NCBI GenBank assembly: GCA_029858505.1
Contig: JAOUEW010000001.1
Location: 186,001-250,000, forward strand
Direction: 5' to 3'
Source: Deltaproteobacteria bacterium
Lineage (GTDB): Bacteria > SAR324 > JACQKK01
Length of the DNA stretch: 64,000 nt
Part shown: positions 15,275 through 24,298 of the stretch, piece after piece
How positions within the stretch are numbered: position 1 is the stretch's first letter
Layout: each line of letters starts with the position of its first letter
Translations under genes and position numbers: made by a program
Notes under the pieces: model-generated
The model's input: only the letters and a program-made list of their open reading frames with translations
Database searches by the model: none
What the model was told of the DNA's origin: nothing

Positions 15275-17977
15275 ATGCCAACCCGTCCCCTCTCCCCTGA
15301 ACCTTCCGAACCCCTGGAGCGCCTGCCCATTGCCCGGGTGGCGGTGGAAACCCCCCTGCGGCGGGTGTTCGACTATCAGGTGCCCAAGGCCATTTCTGCC
15401 CGGGCGGTGCCGGGCAGCCGGGTGATGGTGCCCTTTGGTCGGCGGACGGTGGCGGGGGTGGTGGTGGAGCGGCGGCGCAGCAGCCCCCTGGACCCGGTGC
15501 GGCTGAAGGCGGCCAAAGAGGTGCTGGACCCAGAACCGCTGTTCTCGCCGGAGATGCTGGCCTTCACCCAATGGGTGGCCGACTATTACTTTTGTTCCTG
15601 GGGAGAGGTGCTGGCGGCGGCCTTGCCCTCGGGGTTGGGGGCCCGCTTTGAAGCGGGCTTCCGTTTGCGGCCCGCCGCCCAAGAGGCCCTGCCAGAGGGG
15701 CTGCCCCCCAAAGCCCAGGCCCTGCTGGCCCAGCCGGGGTTTACCGCCCAGGCGTTTCTCAAGGTTGCCGGGCCCTTGGGGCCGGGCTGGCTGGCCAACC
15801 TGTCGGCCCCCGGCGGACCCCTGGAGCCGACTCCCCTGTTTGCTGGCACCCGCAGCCGCGAGCAACAAGAAATCTGGGTGTCTCCCGGCCCTCAATTTCC
15901 TCCCCCGCCCAAAAAATATCCCAACCGCCAGCGGGAAACCAAGGCGGAACACATCTGCCGCATTGTGCGGGAGGAGGGGCCCGTGCCCATGGCCCGGCTG
16001 CAAGCCCTGATGGCCGCCCCCCAGCCAGTGGTGAATAAACTGGAGCGGGAAAAACAGTTGGCCGTGGAACGCCGCCTGAAGCCCCAGGGGCTGCTGGGAC
16101 CGCCCCCGGAACCCCAGCCGTTTCAAGATTTGAATGTTCACCAAGCGGCGGCGGCGGAGGCGGTGCGGGCGGCCTTGGGGAAAGGCACTTACCAGGGGTT
16201 TCTGCTGGACGGCGTGACGGGCAGCGGCAAGACCGAAGTGTATCTTCACGCCACGAGGGCCGCCCTGGCCCTGGGCAAAACCGTGCTGCTGCTGGTGCCA
16301 GAAATTGCCCTCACCGCTCAAATCGTGGAGCGCTTCCGGGGGCGCTTTGGGGAACAAGTGGCTTTGCTGCACAGCGGCATGGCCGAAGGCGAACGCTTCC
16401 GCCAGTGGAACCGGGTGCTGCGGGGAGAAGCCCCGGTGGTGGTGGGGGCCCGGTCGGCGTTGTTTGCCCCCCTGCCCCGCCTGGGGCTGGTGGTGGTGGA
16501 TGAGGAGCATGACCCCTCGTACAAGCAAGACGAAACCCCCCGCTATCACGCCCGAGACGCCGCCCTGGTGCGGGCACGCTCCGCCGGGGCGGTGGCCCTG
16601 CTGGGGTCGGCCACGCCCTCGCTGGAAACCCTGCGCAACGTGGAACTGGGCAAGCTGACCCGGCTGGCCCTGCCGGAGCGGGTGGAGAACCGCCCCCTGC
16701 CCGAGGTGAAGCTGATCTCCCTGAAAGGGGCCCCCCGGGTGCCGGGGTTGTTTTTAATCACCCGTGAATTGGAGGAAGCCCTGCGGGAGGTGGAACAGCG
16801 CGGCGAGCAGGCCTTGTTGTTTCTCAACCGGCGGGGGTTTGCCAGCCTGGTGCGCTGCCGGGTGTGCGCCGAGGCGGTGGTGTGCCCCAATTGCTCTCTG
16901 ACCCTGGTGTATCACCGGGGGGTGGAAAAACTGCGCTGCCACCACTGCGACCACAACGTTCCCTTTCCGGTGGTGTGCCCGGCCTGCGGGGCGGGGAAAG
17001 ACCTTCCTGATCCCGTGGCGGGCAATCCATCGGCGGGGGGGCGGGGGGCGTTTCTGGCCTGGGCGGGCTGGCAAAACTCAGACGCCATGAATCCTAACGG
17101 CAAGAATCCTAACAGCATGAGCCCAGGCGCAAAGAACCCAAACGCAAAGAACCCAATCGTGAAGAATGCTGGCGATCAGCAATCAGACGCAAAGATTTCT
17201 AATCTTCCTCAAACCATTCCCCCCGAGGGGTTGATGGAAGTGGTGGGGGTGGGCACCGAACGGTTGGAGCAGGAACTGGCCATGTTGTTCCCCAAGGCGG
17301 GCATTTTGCGCATGGACTCCGACAGCCTGCGGCGGCGGGGGGAACTGGAACGGATGGTGGAGGCCATTCGCCAGGGGCGGCCCCGGTTTATCGTGGGCAC
17401 CCAGGTGCTGGCCAAGGGCCACGACTTTCCCAACATATCTCTGGCGGCGGCGGTGCTGGCCGACGTGGCCCTGAACCTGCCAGACTTTCGGGCGGCGGAG
17501 CGAGCCTTTCACCAACTTACCCAGGTGGCCGGGCGGGCCGGGCGGGGAGACCGCCCCGGACGGGTGTTGATACAAACTTACAGCCCCGGCCACCACGCCC
17601 TGCGCCACGTGATTGCCCACGACACGGCGGGATTTGCGTTGGAGGAAATGGCCGCCAGAAAAGCCGCCGGCACCCCACCTTTTCATCACGAGGTGATGGT
17701 GTGGGTATCCTCGCCGTTGGAGGGCAAAGCCAAGGCCCTGGCCGGGGCCCTGGCCCGGCAGTTGACCCGGCTGGCCCTGCCCCCAGTGAAGGTGATGGGA
17801 GCCAACGAAGCGCCTATCCGAAAGTTGGGCGGGCGGTTCCGCTGGCAGGTGCTGCTGCGGGCCGACTCTGCCGCCCCCATGCGAAAACTGTTGGCCGAGG
17901 TGCTGGACGACCCGGCTTGGCGGCTGGGGGGTGATGAGCGGATTGTGGTGGATGTGGACCCGGTGCAGGTGCTGTAA
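15275..17977 (+). CDS. priA: Primosomal protein N' (replication-restart helicase PriA) with inserted segment
   Basis: Helicase that reloads the replisome at stalled forks. The 900-residue product has an N-terminal 3'-DNA-binding domain, Walker A Gly-Val-Thr-Gly-Ser-Gly-Lys-Thr (313-320), DEEH box (409-412), and four Cys-x-x-Cys pairs of the zinc-binding region ending at Cys568-Pro-Ala-Cys-Gly. The conserved Gly-Val-Gly-Thr-Glu motif, normally about ten residues later, appears only at ~658-662. The ~70-80 residue insertion between them holds six pentapeptide repeats. The frame stays open throughout and the C-terminal helicase motifs are intact, so the gene is probably functional. The start ATG 15275 fits the family N-terminus. 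Confidence 0.94.
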   Translation: MPTRPLSPEPSEPLERLPIARVAVETPLRRVFDYQVPKAISARAVPGSRVMVPFGRRTVAGVVVERRRSSPLDPVRLKAAKEVLDPEPLFSPEMLAFTQWVADYYFCSWGEVLAAALPSGLGARFEAGFRLRPAAQEALPEGLPPKAQALLAQPGFTAQAFLKVAGPLGPGWLANLSAPGGPLEPTPLFAGTRSREQQEIWVSPGPQFPPPPKKYPNRQRETKAEHICRIVREEGPVPMARLQALMAAPQPVVNKLEREKQLAVERRLKPQGLLGPPPEPQPFQDLNVHQAAAAEAVRAALGKGTYQGFLLDGVTGSGKTEVYLHATRAALALGKTVLLLVPEIALTAQIVERFRGRFGEQVALLHSGMAEGERFRQWNRVLRGEAPVVVGARSALFAPLPRLGLVVVDEEHDPSYKQDETPRYHARDAALVRARSAGAVALLGSATPSLETLRNVELGKLTRLALPERVENRPLPEVKLISLKGAPRVPGLFLITRELEEALREVEQRGEQALLFLNRRGFASLVRCRVCAEAVVCPNCSLTLVYHRGVEKLRCHHCDHNVPFPVVCPACGAGKDLPDPVAGNPSAGGRGAFLAWAGWQNSDAMNPNGKNPNSMSPGAKNPNAKNPIVKNAGDQQSDAKISNLPQTIPPEGLMEVVGVGTERLEQELAMLFPKAGILRMDSDSLRRRGELERMVEAIRQGRPRFIVGTQVLAKGHDFPNISLAAAVLADVALNLPDFRAAERAFHQLTQVAGRAGRGDRPGRVLIQTYSPGHHALRHVIAHDTAGFALEEMAARKAAGTPPFHHEVMVWVSSPLEGKAKALAGALARQLTRLALPPVKVMGANEAPIRKLGGRFRWQVLLRADSAAPMRKLLAEVLDDPAWRLGGDERIVVDVDPVQVL
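17084..17173 (+). repeat. Six 15-bp in-frame repeats inside priA
   Basis: Six consecutive 15-bp units encode pentapeptides of the form Ala/Gly-Lys/Met-Asn-Pro-Asn, starting at 17084, 17099, 17114, 17129, 17144 and 17159. They are A-rich compared with the surrounding G/C-rich gene, using codons such as AAT, CCT and AAC. The array lies in the insertion between the zinc-binding region and the Gly-x-Gly-Thr-Glu motif of PriA. It probably encodes a flexible, exposed linker and may vary in copy number. Confidence 0.75.
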
Positions 17978-18145
17978 TGCCGAATCCCGAATGTCTCAGC
18001 CTGGTCCTGTCATGACTTGGCGAGAAAACCGCGTAGCCTGTTTATTCCCATCCCCCTGCCCTGGGAGTCGCTGTCTAGCGGGGCCAATATTCAGGCATCT
18101 TGGCCCTGGCTTTTGCAGGGATTCAGGCAAGAGATTGCGCTAGCC

Positions 18146-18721
18146 TTAGCGTTGCCGAATCCACACCGGGCCGGGGCTGGGGCGAAAGGTCTCGAACCGG
18201 CGCAACAGTTCTTCCGGGTGGTGGTGCACCTGAATCAACCCTGCGTTCACCTCGGTGATGAATCCCTCCGCCACGGCGTGGGCCAAATGCACCATCAACG
18301 GCTGGAAAAAATCCAGCACGTTCAGCAGGCCGCAGGGTTTCTGGTGAAACCCCAGCTGGCACCAGGTAATCACCTCAAAAAATTCGTCCAGGGTGCCAAA
18401 ACCGCCGGGCAGGGCAATCACCCCGTCCGAGCGGTCGAACATTTCTTGCTTGCGTTCGTGCATGGAGGCGGTGATGACCATGTCGGACAGGCCGTTGTGG
18501 GCCAGTTCTTTTTCCACCAGGCTGGTGGGAATCACCCCCACCACTTCCCCGCCCGCGGCCAGGGCGGCCTCGGCCAGCACCCCCATCAACCCCACGTTGC
18601 CCCCGCCATACACCAGCCCCAGCCCTTTTTGGGCCAGGGTGCGGCCCAGGTTGGCCGCGGCTTCTCGGTATTCGGGCCGGTTGCCAGTGTTGGCCCCGCA
18701 AAACACGCAAATTCTTTTCAT
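18146..18721 (-). CDS. LOG-family (TIGR00730) nucleotide phosphoribohydrolase
   Basis: A 191-residue Rossmann-fold protein. Family members hydrolyse cytokinin riboside or purine 5'-monophosphates to base plus ribose 5-phosphate; many are mislabelled lysine decarboxylase. It carries the diagnostic Pro-Gly-Gly-Phe-Gly-Thr-Leu-Asp-Glu motif and an N-terminal Val-Phe-Cys-Gly-Ala strand. The ATG at 18721 gives the standard length; the frame continues upstream without homology. The preceding 17978-18145 gap shows nothing recognisable. It lies on the opposite strand to priA, downstream of fur on the same strand. Confidence 0.9.
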   Translation of the reverse strand: MKRICVFCGANTGNRPEYREAAANLGRTLAQKGLGLVYGGGNVGLMGVLAEAALAAGGEVVGVIPTSLVEKELAHNGLSDMVITASMHERKQEMFDRSDGVIALPGGFGTLDEFFEVITWCQLGFHQKPCGLLNVLDFFQPLMVHLAHAVAEGFITEVNAGLIQVHHHPEELLRRFETFRPSPGPVWIRQR

Positions 18722-18831
18722 TGGGCTGGCTTTCCAGAGAAAAAAAGAGAGATCGCAGGAACGGTTACAAAGGGTGAACAACTTAGAAGAATAAATAGCA
18801 TGGGTTTCCAGGTTCCGCCAATGGGGTGTCG

Positions 18832-19305
18832 TCAACCGGTCTTTTCTAAGCAGGCTTGGCACTGGCCAAAAATGCGCAGGGAATGGTGGGTGATCGAAAA
18901 GCCATGGCGGCGGCACACCTCGGCCTGAACCGTCTCCAATTCCAGGTCGTGAAACTCCGTTACCGCCCCGCAGGTCACGCAAATCAAATGGTCGTGGTGC
19001 TCCCCCAGGTTCACTTGCTCATAATAAGAGTGGGGTGTGCCCAGGTCGAGTTTTTCCACCAGTTGGCATTCTTTCATTAAATCTAGGGTGCGGTACACCG
19101 TGGCCCGCGAAACCCGCAGGGCCCCCTGGCGCAGCAAGGTCACCACCTCCTCGGCCTCAAAGTGGCCAGAGGCTTCCAGCACGGCCTTCATCACGGCTTC
19201 TCGCTGGCGGGTCAACTTCAACCCCCGGCGTTCCAGAAATTCTTCAAAGGCTAGGCGCTCCCGTTGGTGGCCAGACGGGCGGGGGGGCGAAAGGGGAGGG
19301 GTCAT
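18832..19305 (-). CDS. fur: Ferric uptake regulator family repressor
   Basis: A 157-residue metal-dependent DNA-binding regulator. The N-terminal winged helix (~15-85) includes Arg-Val-Ser-Arg-Ala-Thr-Val-Tyr-Arg-Thr-Leu. The metal-binding region shows His-His-Asp-His with Cys109-x-x-Cys112, and a second pair Cys149-x-x-Cys152 forms the structural zinc site. These features fit Fur proper rather than Zur or PerR, though the metal cannot be proven from sequence. AGGAAGG precedes the ATG at 19305. A Fur-box-like palindrome 19 bp upstream suggests autoregulation by iron. Confidence 0.9.
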   Translation of the reverse strand: MTPPLSPPRPSGHQRERLAFEEFLERRGLKLTRQREAVMKAVLEASGHFEAEEVVTLLRQGALRVSRATVYRTLDLMKECQLVEKLDLGTPHSYYEQVNLGEHHDHLICVTCGAVTEFHDLELETVQAEVCRRHGFSITHHSLRIFGQCQACLEKTG

Positions 19306-19321
19306 GGACCTTCCTGGAAAG

Positions 19322-19342
19322 AGATGAGATTGATTCTCATTA
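19322..19342. promoter_or_regulatory. Fur-box-like operator upstream of fur
   Basis: ATGAGA-TTGAT-TCTCAT is a perfect 6-5-6 dyad at 19324-19340. It resembles the core of the Fur consensus, in which ATGATAAT-type half-sites form an imperfect 19-bp palindrome. It sits just before the fur start, where a repressor would cover the promoter or the early leader. Confidence 0.6.
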
Positions 19343-19471
19343 GAGTATAGGGAGATTGTGAAAAAAAGAACACCCCCGCTTGCCTTTCCGCCGTGGCTCC
19401 GGTGACATGGGGGCGGGGGGGCAAACCTGCCCACGAACCCTGGGATTGAACCCTGCGAAAGAGCGGAGCCG

Positions 19472-20440
19472 ATGTTTGGGGATTTAATGAAACCTTGGAT
19501 TGCGCCCGAGGTGACCACCTGGATGACGGAAGACTGGCTAGGCCAGGCGGCCTACAAAGCCATCATCACCACCGTGGCCATTGTGCTGGTGGTGCTGGCC
19601 CACCGGTTGACCTGCCGCTACCTTGCCCGCCGGGTGGCCAACCCGGACCTGCGCACCCAGTATTGGGAGCTGTCCAAGAACCTGTACATTTTCTTGGGAA
19701 TCTTGGTGGTGGCGGTGGTGTGGCTGCACGAGCTAAAAACCGTGAGCCTGCTGTTGACCGGTTTGGTGGCGGCCTTCATGGTTACCAACAAAGAGGTGTT
19801 TCTGGGGTTCGCGGGGCGTGTGTACTTGGCGTCGTCGGGGGCCTATCACATTGGCGACCGCATCTGGATCAACAAAACCGGGGGCGATGTGATTAACATC
19901 GGGCTGTTTTCCACCTGGCTGCAGCAGGTGGGGGGAGAACACGGAGAAAACCAAAGCACGGGAAAAATCGCCATTATTCCCCACCTGTGGCTGGTGCAGC
20001 ACGATGTGGTGAACTTCACCAAATCGAACGATTACAACTGGGATGAAATCGCCATTCCCTTTCCGTTGGATATTCCCCGGCGGGCGGTGATGGAGCTGCT
20101 GCAAAAAGAAGCCGCCTATTTTTTGCGGGATGAAATCGTCCACGCCACCCTGGCCATTCCCGCCATCACCCGGTTTTCGGCGGCCCGCATGCCCCCAGTG
20201 ACCCCGGTGTGTTACGCCGGGCTGGAGCGCTACAACAACGGCACCCGCCGGTTGGTTCTCACCGTGCGGTTCACCGTGCGGGCCCGCATGCGCCGCCACC
20301 TGCACAGCGGGCTGCTGATTCACTTGCTCGACGCCCTGGAAGCCGCCAACGTGAAATATCTGTCCGACCCCCCTCCGGGAATATTGCTGCCCCCTGAGTC
20401 TAAAAAGACCGAAAAACCCAAACGCCCCCGAAAATCTTAA
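19472..20440 (+). CDS. MscS-family mechanosensitive channel-like protein
   Basis: A 322-residue inner-membrane protein with about three N-terminal membrane segments. A pore-lining-like region follows (Leu-Leu-Leu-Thr-Gly-Leu-Val-Ala-Ala-Phe-Met-Val-Thr-Asn), and then a soluble beta domain with the MscS signature of Tyr-His-Ile-Gly-Asp-Arg-Ile-Trp-Ile. Such channels open under membrane tension or serve signalling roles. The C-terminus is Lys/Pro-rich. GGAG stands three bases before the conserved GCCG-ATG. It is followed 20 bp later by the TMEM43-like gene, which suggests co-expression. Confidence 0.8.
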   Translation: MFGDLMKPWIAPEVTTWMTEDWLGQAAYKAIITTVAIVLVVLAHRLTCRYLARRVANPDLRTQYWELSKNLYIFLGILVVAVVWLHELKTVSLLLTGLVAAFMVTNKEVFLGFAGRVYLASSGAYHIGDRIWINKTGGDVINIGLFSTWLQQVGGEHGENQSTGKIAIIPHLWLVQHDVVNFTKSNDYNWDEIAIPFPLDIPRRAVMELLQKEAAYFLRDEIVHATLAIPAITRFSAARMPPVTPVCYAGLERYNNGTRRLVLTVRFTVRARMRRHLHSGLLIHLLDALEAANVKYLSDPPPGILLPPESKKTEKPKRPRKS

Positions 20441-20460
20441 ACCCTCAACGATCGCCACCC

Positions 20461-21705
20461 ATGGTTCAACCCCCAGGCAATACCCGTTTGAACGTGCTGC
20501 ACATGCGCCAATGGTATCAAGAACAACAAAAGACCAGCCGCGGCTGGGTGTTGAATGTGTTGTTGGGGGTGGTTTTAATCTCGGGGGCCATGTTTGGCCT
20601 GGATTGGGTGAACCGCCAAGAGGCTGCCCTGGACCAATCCAAGCAAACTTTGCTGCAAACCGTGGTGGAGGCCAACCCTCAGCGGGTGGACCCGGCTCAC
20701 GAAGGAAAGATCGTTCATCTGACTGGTATCACTGCCACCGATGCGGAGCTGAAAGACCTCCAGTTCGGGGTGAGCGTGCCTGCCGCCGTGCTTACCCGCC
20801 AAGTAAGCATGTATCAGTGGGCGCAAATTCGTCACGACGCCAGGGAAGACCGTTCGGGGGGGTTGAAAACCGGCAACCGGGCATTTACTTATACCTATGA
20901 ATTAAGATGGGCGCCGGGAAGGGTGTCTTCGGAGGGGTTTAAGTCTCGTCTGGGGCACGCCAACCCCGACCCGGCGGTGGCTGGCCAAACTTGGCGGGCG
21001 GGGCAGGTGACGCTGGGGGCCTATCGCCTGACAGCCAGCCAGCGGGACGTTTTGGTGGCCACGGAACCGGTGCCCCTGGACGGCTTGAAACTGGAGACCC
21101 TGCTGGCTGGGCTGCCAGCGGCCCTGCGGGGCAGGGCCCGGGTATCTGGCAGCGAGATTTGGGTGGGGGACCCAGCCAAGCCGGAGTTGGGAGACCTGAG
21201 GATTACTTTTGAGCGGCTGAACCCCACCACGGAGATTTCCGTGTTGGCCGTGCAAAAGAAAGACAGCTTTGCCCCCTACCACGATACTCAGGGAAACCAG
21301 TTGGCTTATCTAAAATATGGAAAAATGTCTGCCCGAGAAATGCTCACCGAACCAAATTTGATTGAGATCGCCGTGGGGGCTTTGGCCCGGATTGGTATCT
21401 TGGTCCTATTGATCGCGGGTTGGATAAATTTGTTGGGATTTCTCAAGCCGCTACGGGGGCTGCATTTTGTATTGGGAACCTTGGCCTTCGCGCGTTTTTT
21501 GGGGGGGGCCGCTGCGGGGGTGTACACCTTGGCTTGGCGGCAGGCCCAGCTTTGGCAAAACGCCAAGCCCGACCTAGCCCGCGTTGCTCTGGGCGATGGT
21601 GGCGGGGTGGCGGGGGTGCTGCTGCTGGCGGCGGTGATGACCGGCCCGCTGCTGCAGTGGGGGCTGCAATATGGAGAGAAGCAGGCCCTGGGCAAAACCC
21701 CTTGA
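20461..21705 (+). CDS. TMEM43-family membrane protein
   Basis: A 414-residue protein of the TMEM43/LUMA family, found in many bacteria and in eukaryotic inner nuclear membrane; its bacterial role is unclear. One membrane segment near residues 28-46 is followed by a large extracytoplasmic domain. That domain holds the recognisable Asn-Pro-Gln-Arg-Val-Asp...Gly-Lys-Ile-Val-His-Leu-Thr-Gly stretch. Three C-terminal membrane segments (~298-400) complete the family topology. No clear ribosome site precedes the ATG. It lies 20 bp after the MscS gene. Confidence 0.85.
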   Translation: MVQPPGNTRLNVLHMRQWYQEQQKTSRGWVLNVLLGVVLISGAMFGLDWVNRQEAALDQSKQTLLQTVVEANPQRVDPAHEGKIVHLTGITATDAELKDLQFGVSVPAAVLTRQVSMYQWAQIRHDAREDRSGGLKTGNRAFTYTYELRWAPGRVSSEGFKSRLGHANPDPAVAGQTWRAGQVTLGAYRLTASQRDVLVATEPVPLDGLKLETLLAGLPAALRGRARVSGSEIWVGDPAKPELGDLRITFERLNPTTEISVLAVQKKDSFAPYHDTQGNQLAYLKYGKMSAREMLTEPNLIEIAVGALARIGILVLLIAGWINLLGFLKPLRGLHFVLGTLAFARFLGGAAAGVYTLAWRQAQLWQNAKPDLARVALGDGGGVAGVLLLAAVMTGPLLQWGLQYGEKQALGKTP

Positions 21706-21793
21706 CCTGACCGGCCCCGGCGGGAAAAATATAGACATCTCCCTGTCACCTGTTTTTTCGATACCCATCTTTTTGCGTTTTCTGGAACCCGCC

Positions 21794-23737
21794 ATGACCG
21801 ATACCGCCCAACCCGTGAATTCCTCCGCCCAACCGGCCCCCGAAACCCGGGCCTTCCAGGCGGAAATGTCTCAGCTGCTGAATATCATCATCCACTCGCT
21901 GTATTCTGAGCGAGAAGTGTTTTTGCGGGAACTGATTTCCAACGCCGCCGACGCCCTGAGCAAGTTGAAGTTTCACATGCTTACCCAGCCCCAGGTGCGG
22001 GACCCCCAAGCCGAACTGGAGATTACCCTGGAGATTGACGCGGCCGCCAAAGCGGTGGTCATCTCCGACAACGGCATTGGCATGACCCGCGACGAACTGG
22101 CCGCCAATCTGGGAACCATTGCCAAGTCGGGCACCCTGGCCTTTCTAAAAGAATTGACCCAGACCAACCCCCAGGGGCGCCAGGAACTGATCGGCCAATT
22201 TGGGGTGGGGTTCTACGCCGCCTTCATGGCGGCCAAGCGGGTGGTGGTGGATTCATGCCCGGCGGACCCCGGTCAGCCAGCCTGGCAGTGGGCCAGCGAG
22301 GGAGAGGGTACCTTTCAGTTGGCGCCCTCTACCCGCACCCATCGGGGCACCACTGTGCGGGTGGAACTGCGGGAGGACGCCCAAGAATTTGCCGCCGGGT
22401 GGCGGCTGGAAGAGATCATCCGCAAGTATTCCAACTTCATTCCCTTCCCCATTCGCATGGAAGGCCGGCGGCTGAACACCCTGGAAGCCCTGTGGGCCCG
22501 CCCCAAAGAAGACGTCTCCGCCGAGCAGCACCAGGAATTCTTTAAGTACCTGACCCATGGTATGGAGGCCCCCTGGCGCACCCTGCATTTTTCCATCGAT
22601 GCCCCGGTGCAGTACCGGGCGCTGCTGTACCTGCCCCGCCATGTGTCTAGCGACGTGCTGTACAATCCGGAATACACCGGGCTGCAACTGTATGCCAACA
22701 AGGTGTTTATTCAGTCGGACTGCCGGGACCTGCTGCCCCCCTACCTGCGGTTTCTGCGGGGCGTGGTGGATTCGGAAGACGTTCCCTTGAACGTGTCGAG
22801 AGAGATGGCGCAGCGGGGCGGGGTGCTGGACAAAATCAAAACCAGCCTCACCGGGCGGGTGCTGCGTGAGTGGAAAGAACTGGCCCAGTCCTCTCCGGAA
22901 GACTACGCCCTGTTTTGGAAAGAATACGGCCGGGTGATTAAAGAAGGTCTGCCCACCGATTTTATCAACCGGGAGCGGCTGGTGGAACTGCTGCGGTTCG
23001 ATTCCTCGGCAGAGGGGGCCTTGCAGCCGGTGTCTTTGAAGGAATACCTGGGCCGGATGAAGGACGGGCAGACCGAAATTTTGTATGCCCTGGGGTCCAG
23101 CCGAAACGCGGTGCTGGCCAACCCAGGCTTGGAATTTTTTAAGTCCAACGGTTTGGAGGTGTTGTACCTGACCGACCCGGTGGACGGCTTTTTGGTGAAT
23201 TCCCTGGGAGAGTTTGAGGGCAAACGCTTGGCCGCCATTGACCAAGAAGGGTTGGAAGCCCTGAAGCTGGGCCAGCCAGCCCCCACTTCAAGTCACGAGT
23301 CTGGAGACACCCAGCCGCTGGTGGATTTTTTAACCGCCCGGCTGAAGGGGCGGGTGTCTCGGGTGGCGGCCTCTCAGCGGCTGGTGGAAAGCCCGGCGGT
23401 GCTGGTGCACCCGGCGGGGGAGTCGGCCCAGATGGACCGCATGATGCGCATGATGGACAAAGACTATCAGGCCGCCCCCAAGGTGCTGGAGGTGAACCCC
23501 CGCCACCCCCTGCTGCGGCACATGGGGGTGATGCTGGCCCACGACCCGGCGGACCCCCTGCTGGGAGACCTGGCCGACCAACTGCTCGACAACTGCCGCA
23601 TGGCCGAAGGCTTGGCCGACAAACCCGAACAAATGGCCGCCCGCATTGGCGCCCTGATGACCCGCGCCGCGGAACTGCGGGCGGCAAGTGTGTCCAGCGG
23701 TGGTTCCGCTCAACCCAACAAAGAGGTTACGTCATGA
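21794..23737 (+). CDS. htpG: Chaperone HtpG (Hsp90)
   Basis: A 647-residue cytosolic Hsp90 homologue that folds and matures client proteins using ATP. GHKL motifs are intact: Glu46-Leu-Ile-Ser-Asn50-Ala-Ala-Asp for ATP hydrolysis and magnesium, Asp92-Asn-Gly-Ile-Gly-Met for adenine binding, and Gly-Gln-Phe-Gly-Val-Gly-Phe-Tyr as the lid glycine motif. Middle and C-terminal dimerisation domains are complete. The ATG at 21794 is chosen from homology; an upstream in-frame ATG at 21671 overlaps the previous gene. The stop overlaps the start of the DUF411 gene by 4 bp. Confidence 0.96.
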   Translation: MTDTAQPVNSSAQPAPETRAFQAEMSQLLNIIIHSLYSEREVFLRELISNAADALSKLKFHMLTQPQVRDPQAELEITLEIDAAAKAVVISDNGIGMTRDELAANLGTIAKSGTLAFLKELTQTNPQGRQELIGQFGVGFYAAFMAAKRVVVDSCPADPGQPAWQWASEGEGTFQLAPSTRTHRGTTVRVELREDAQEFAAGWRLEEIIRKYSNFIPFPIRMEGRRLNTLEALWARPKEDVSAEQHQEFFKYLTHGMEAPWRTLHFSIDAPVQYRALLYLPRHVSSDVLYNPEYTGLQLYANKVFIQSDCRDLLPPYLRFLRGVVDSEDVPLNVSREMAQRGGVLDKIKTSLTGRVLREWKELAQSSPEDYALFWKEYGRVIKEGLPTDFINRERLVELLRFDSSAEGALQPVSLKEYLGRMKDGQTEILYALGSSRNAVLANPGLEFFKSNGLEVLYLTDPVDGFLVNSLGEFEGKRLAAIDQEGLEALKLGQPAPTSSHESGDTQPLVDFLTARLKGRVSRVAASQRLVESPAVLVHPAGESAQMDRMMRMMDKDYQAAPKVLEVNPRHPLLRHMGVMLAHDPADPLLGDLADQLLDNCRMAEGLADKPEQMAARIGALMTRAAELRAASVSSGGSAQPNKEVTS

Positions 23738-24198
23738 GCCGAATAAAAAACTCAGGAATATATTTGGGCTATATGTTGTTTCTCGTTGTGGGGCTGCTGG
23801 CCCAGCCCGCCTGGGCTGGCGACACGGTGAACGACACGGTGGAGGTGTACAAAGACCCCACCTGCACCTGCTGCAATGCCTGGGTGACCTACATGCGCCA
23901 AGCGGGCTATACCGTGAACACCCACGACACTACCGATATGACCGCCATCAAGCAGAAATACCACGTTCCCCCAGAGATGCGATCGTGCCACACCGGGGTG
24001 GTGCGGGGCCGGGTACTGGAAGGCCATGTCACTGTTTCCTCGGTGAAGAAAATGCTGGCTGGCAAAAAAAGCGTGAAAGGGGTGGCCGTGCCCGGCATGG
24101 TGGTGGGATCTCCTGGCATGGAAGGCTCTCGGGTGGACCCCTACAACGTGATGGCGTTTGACGAGCAGGGCAACACCGAAGTGTTGGAGCGCCATTAA
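23734..24198 (+). CDS. DUF411-family exported metal-binding protein
   Basis: A 154-residue exported protein. The signal peptide (~1-29) ends Pro-Ala-Trp-Ala-Gly. The mature domain carries Cys-Thr-Cys-Cys in a thioredoxin-like strand context (Val-Tyr-Lys-Asp-Pro-Thr-Cys), a conserved Arg-Ser-Cys-His-Thr, and Val-Pro-Gly-Met-Val-Val-Gly-Ser-Pro-Gly-Met. This is the DUF411 pattern, often linked with copper handling. The start codon overlaps the htpG stop as ATGA, an unusual coupling of a stress chaperone with a periplasmic metal protein. It may bind copper; that is by family analogy only. Confidence 0.88.
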   Translation: MSRIKNSGIYLGYMLFLVVGLLAQPAWAGDTVNDTVEVYKDPTCTCCNAWVTYMRQAGYTVNTHDTTDMTAIKQKYHVPPEMRSCHTGVVRGRVLEGHVTVSSVKKMLAGKKSVKGVAVPGMVVGSPGMEGSRVDPYNVMAFDEQGNTEVLERH

Positions 24199-24298
24199 CC
24201 GGTTGGGCTGTTTGGTTGACCCCCAAACCCAACACGGGCAAAATAGAACATAGCCTAACGTGTTTAACCCAGTTTCAAATCCTTTGAAGGAGCTTGTC

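Noticed and set aside
18858-19518. Longer Fur start upstream of 19305
   Set aside because: The extension would cover the Fur-box-like palindrome and has no homology; the ATG at 19305 has a good ribosome site.
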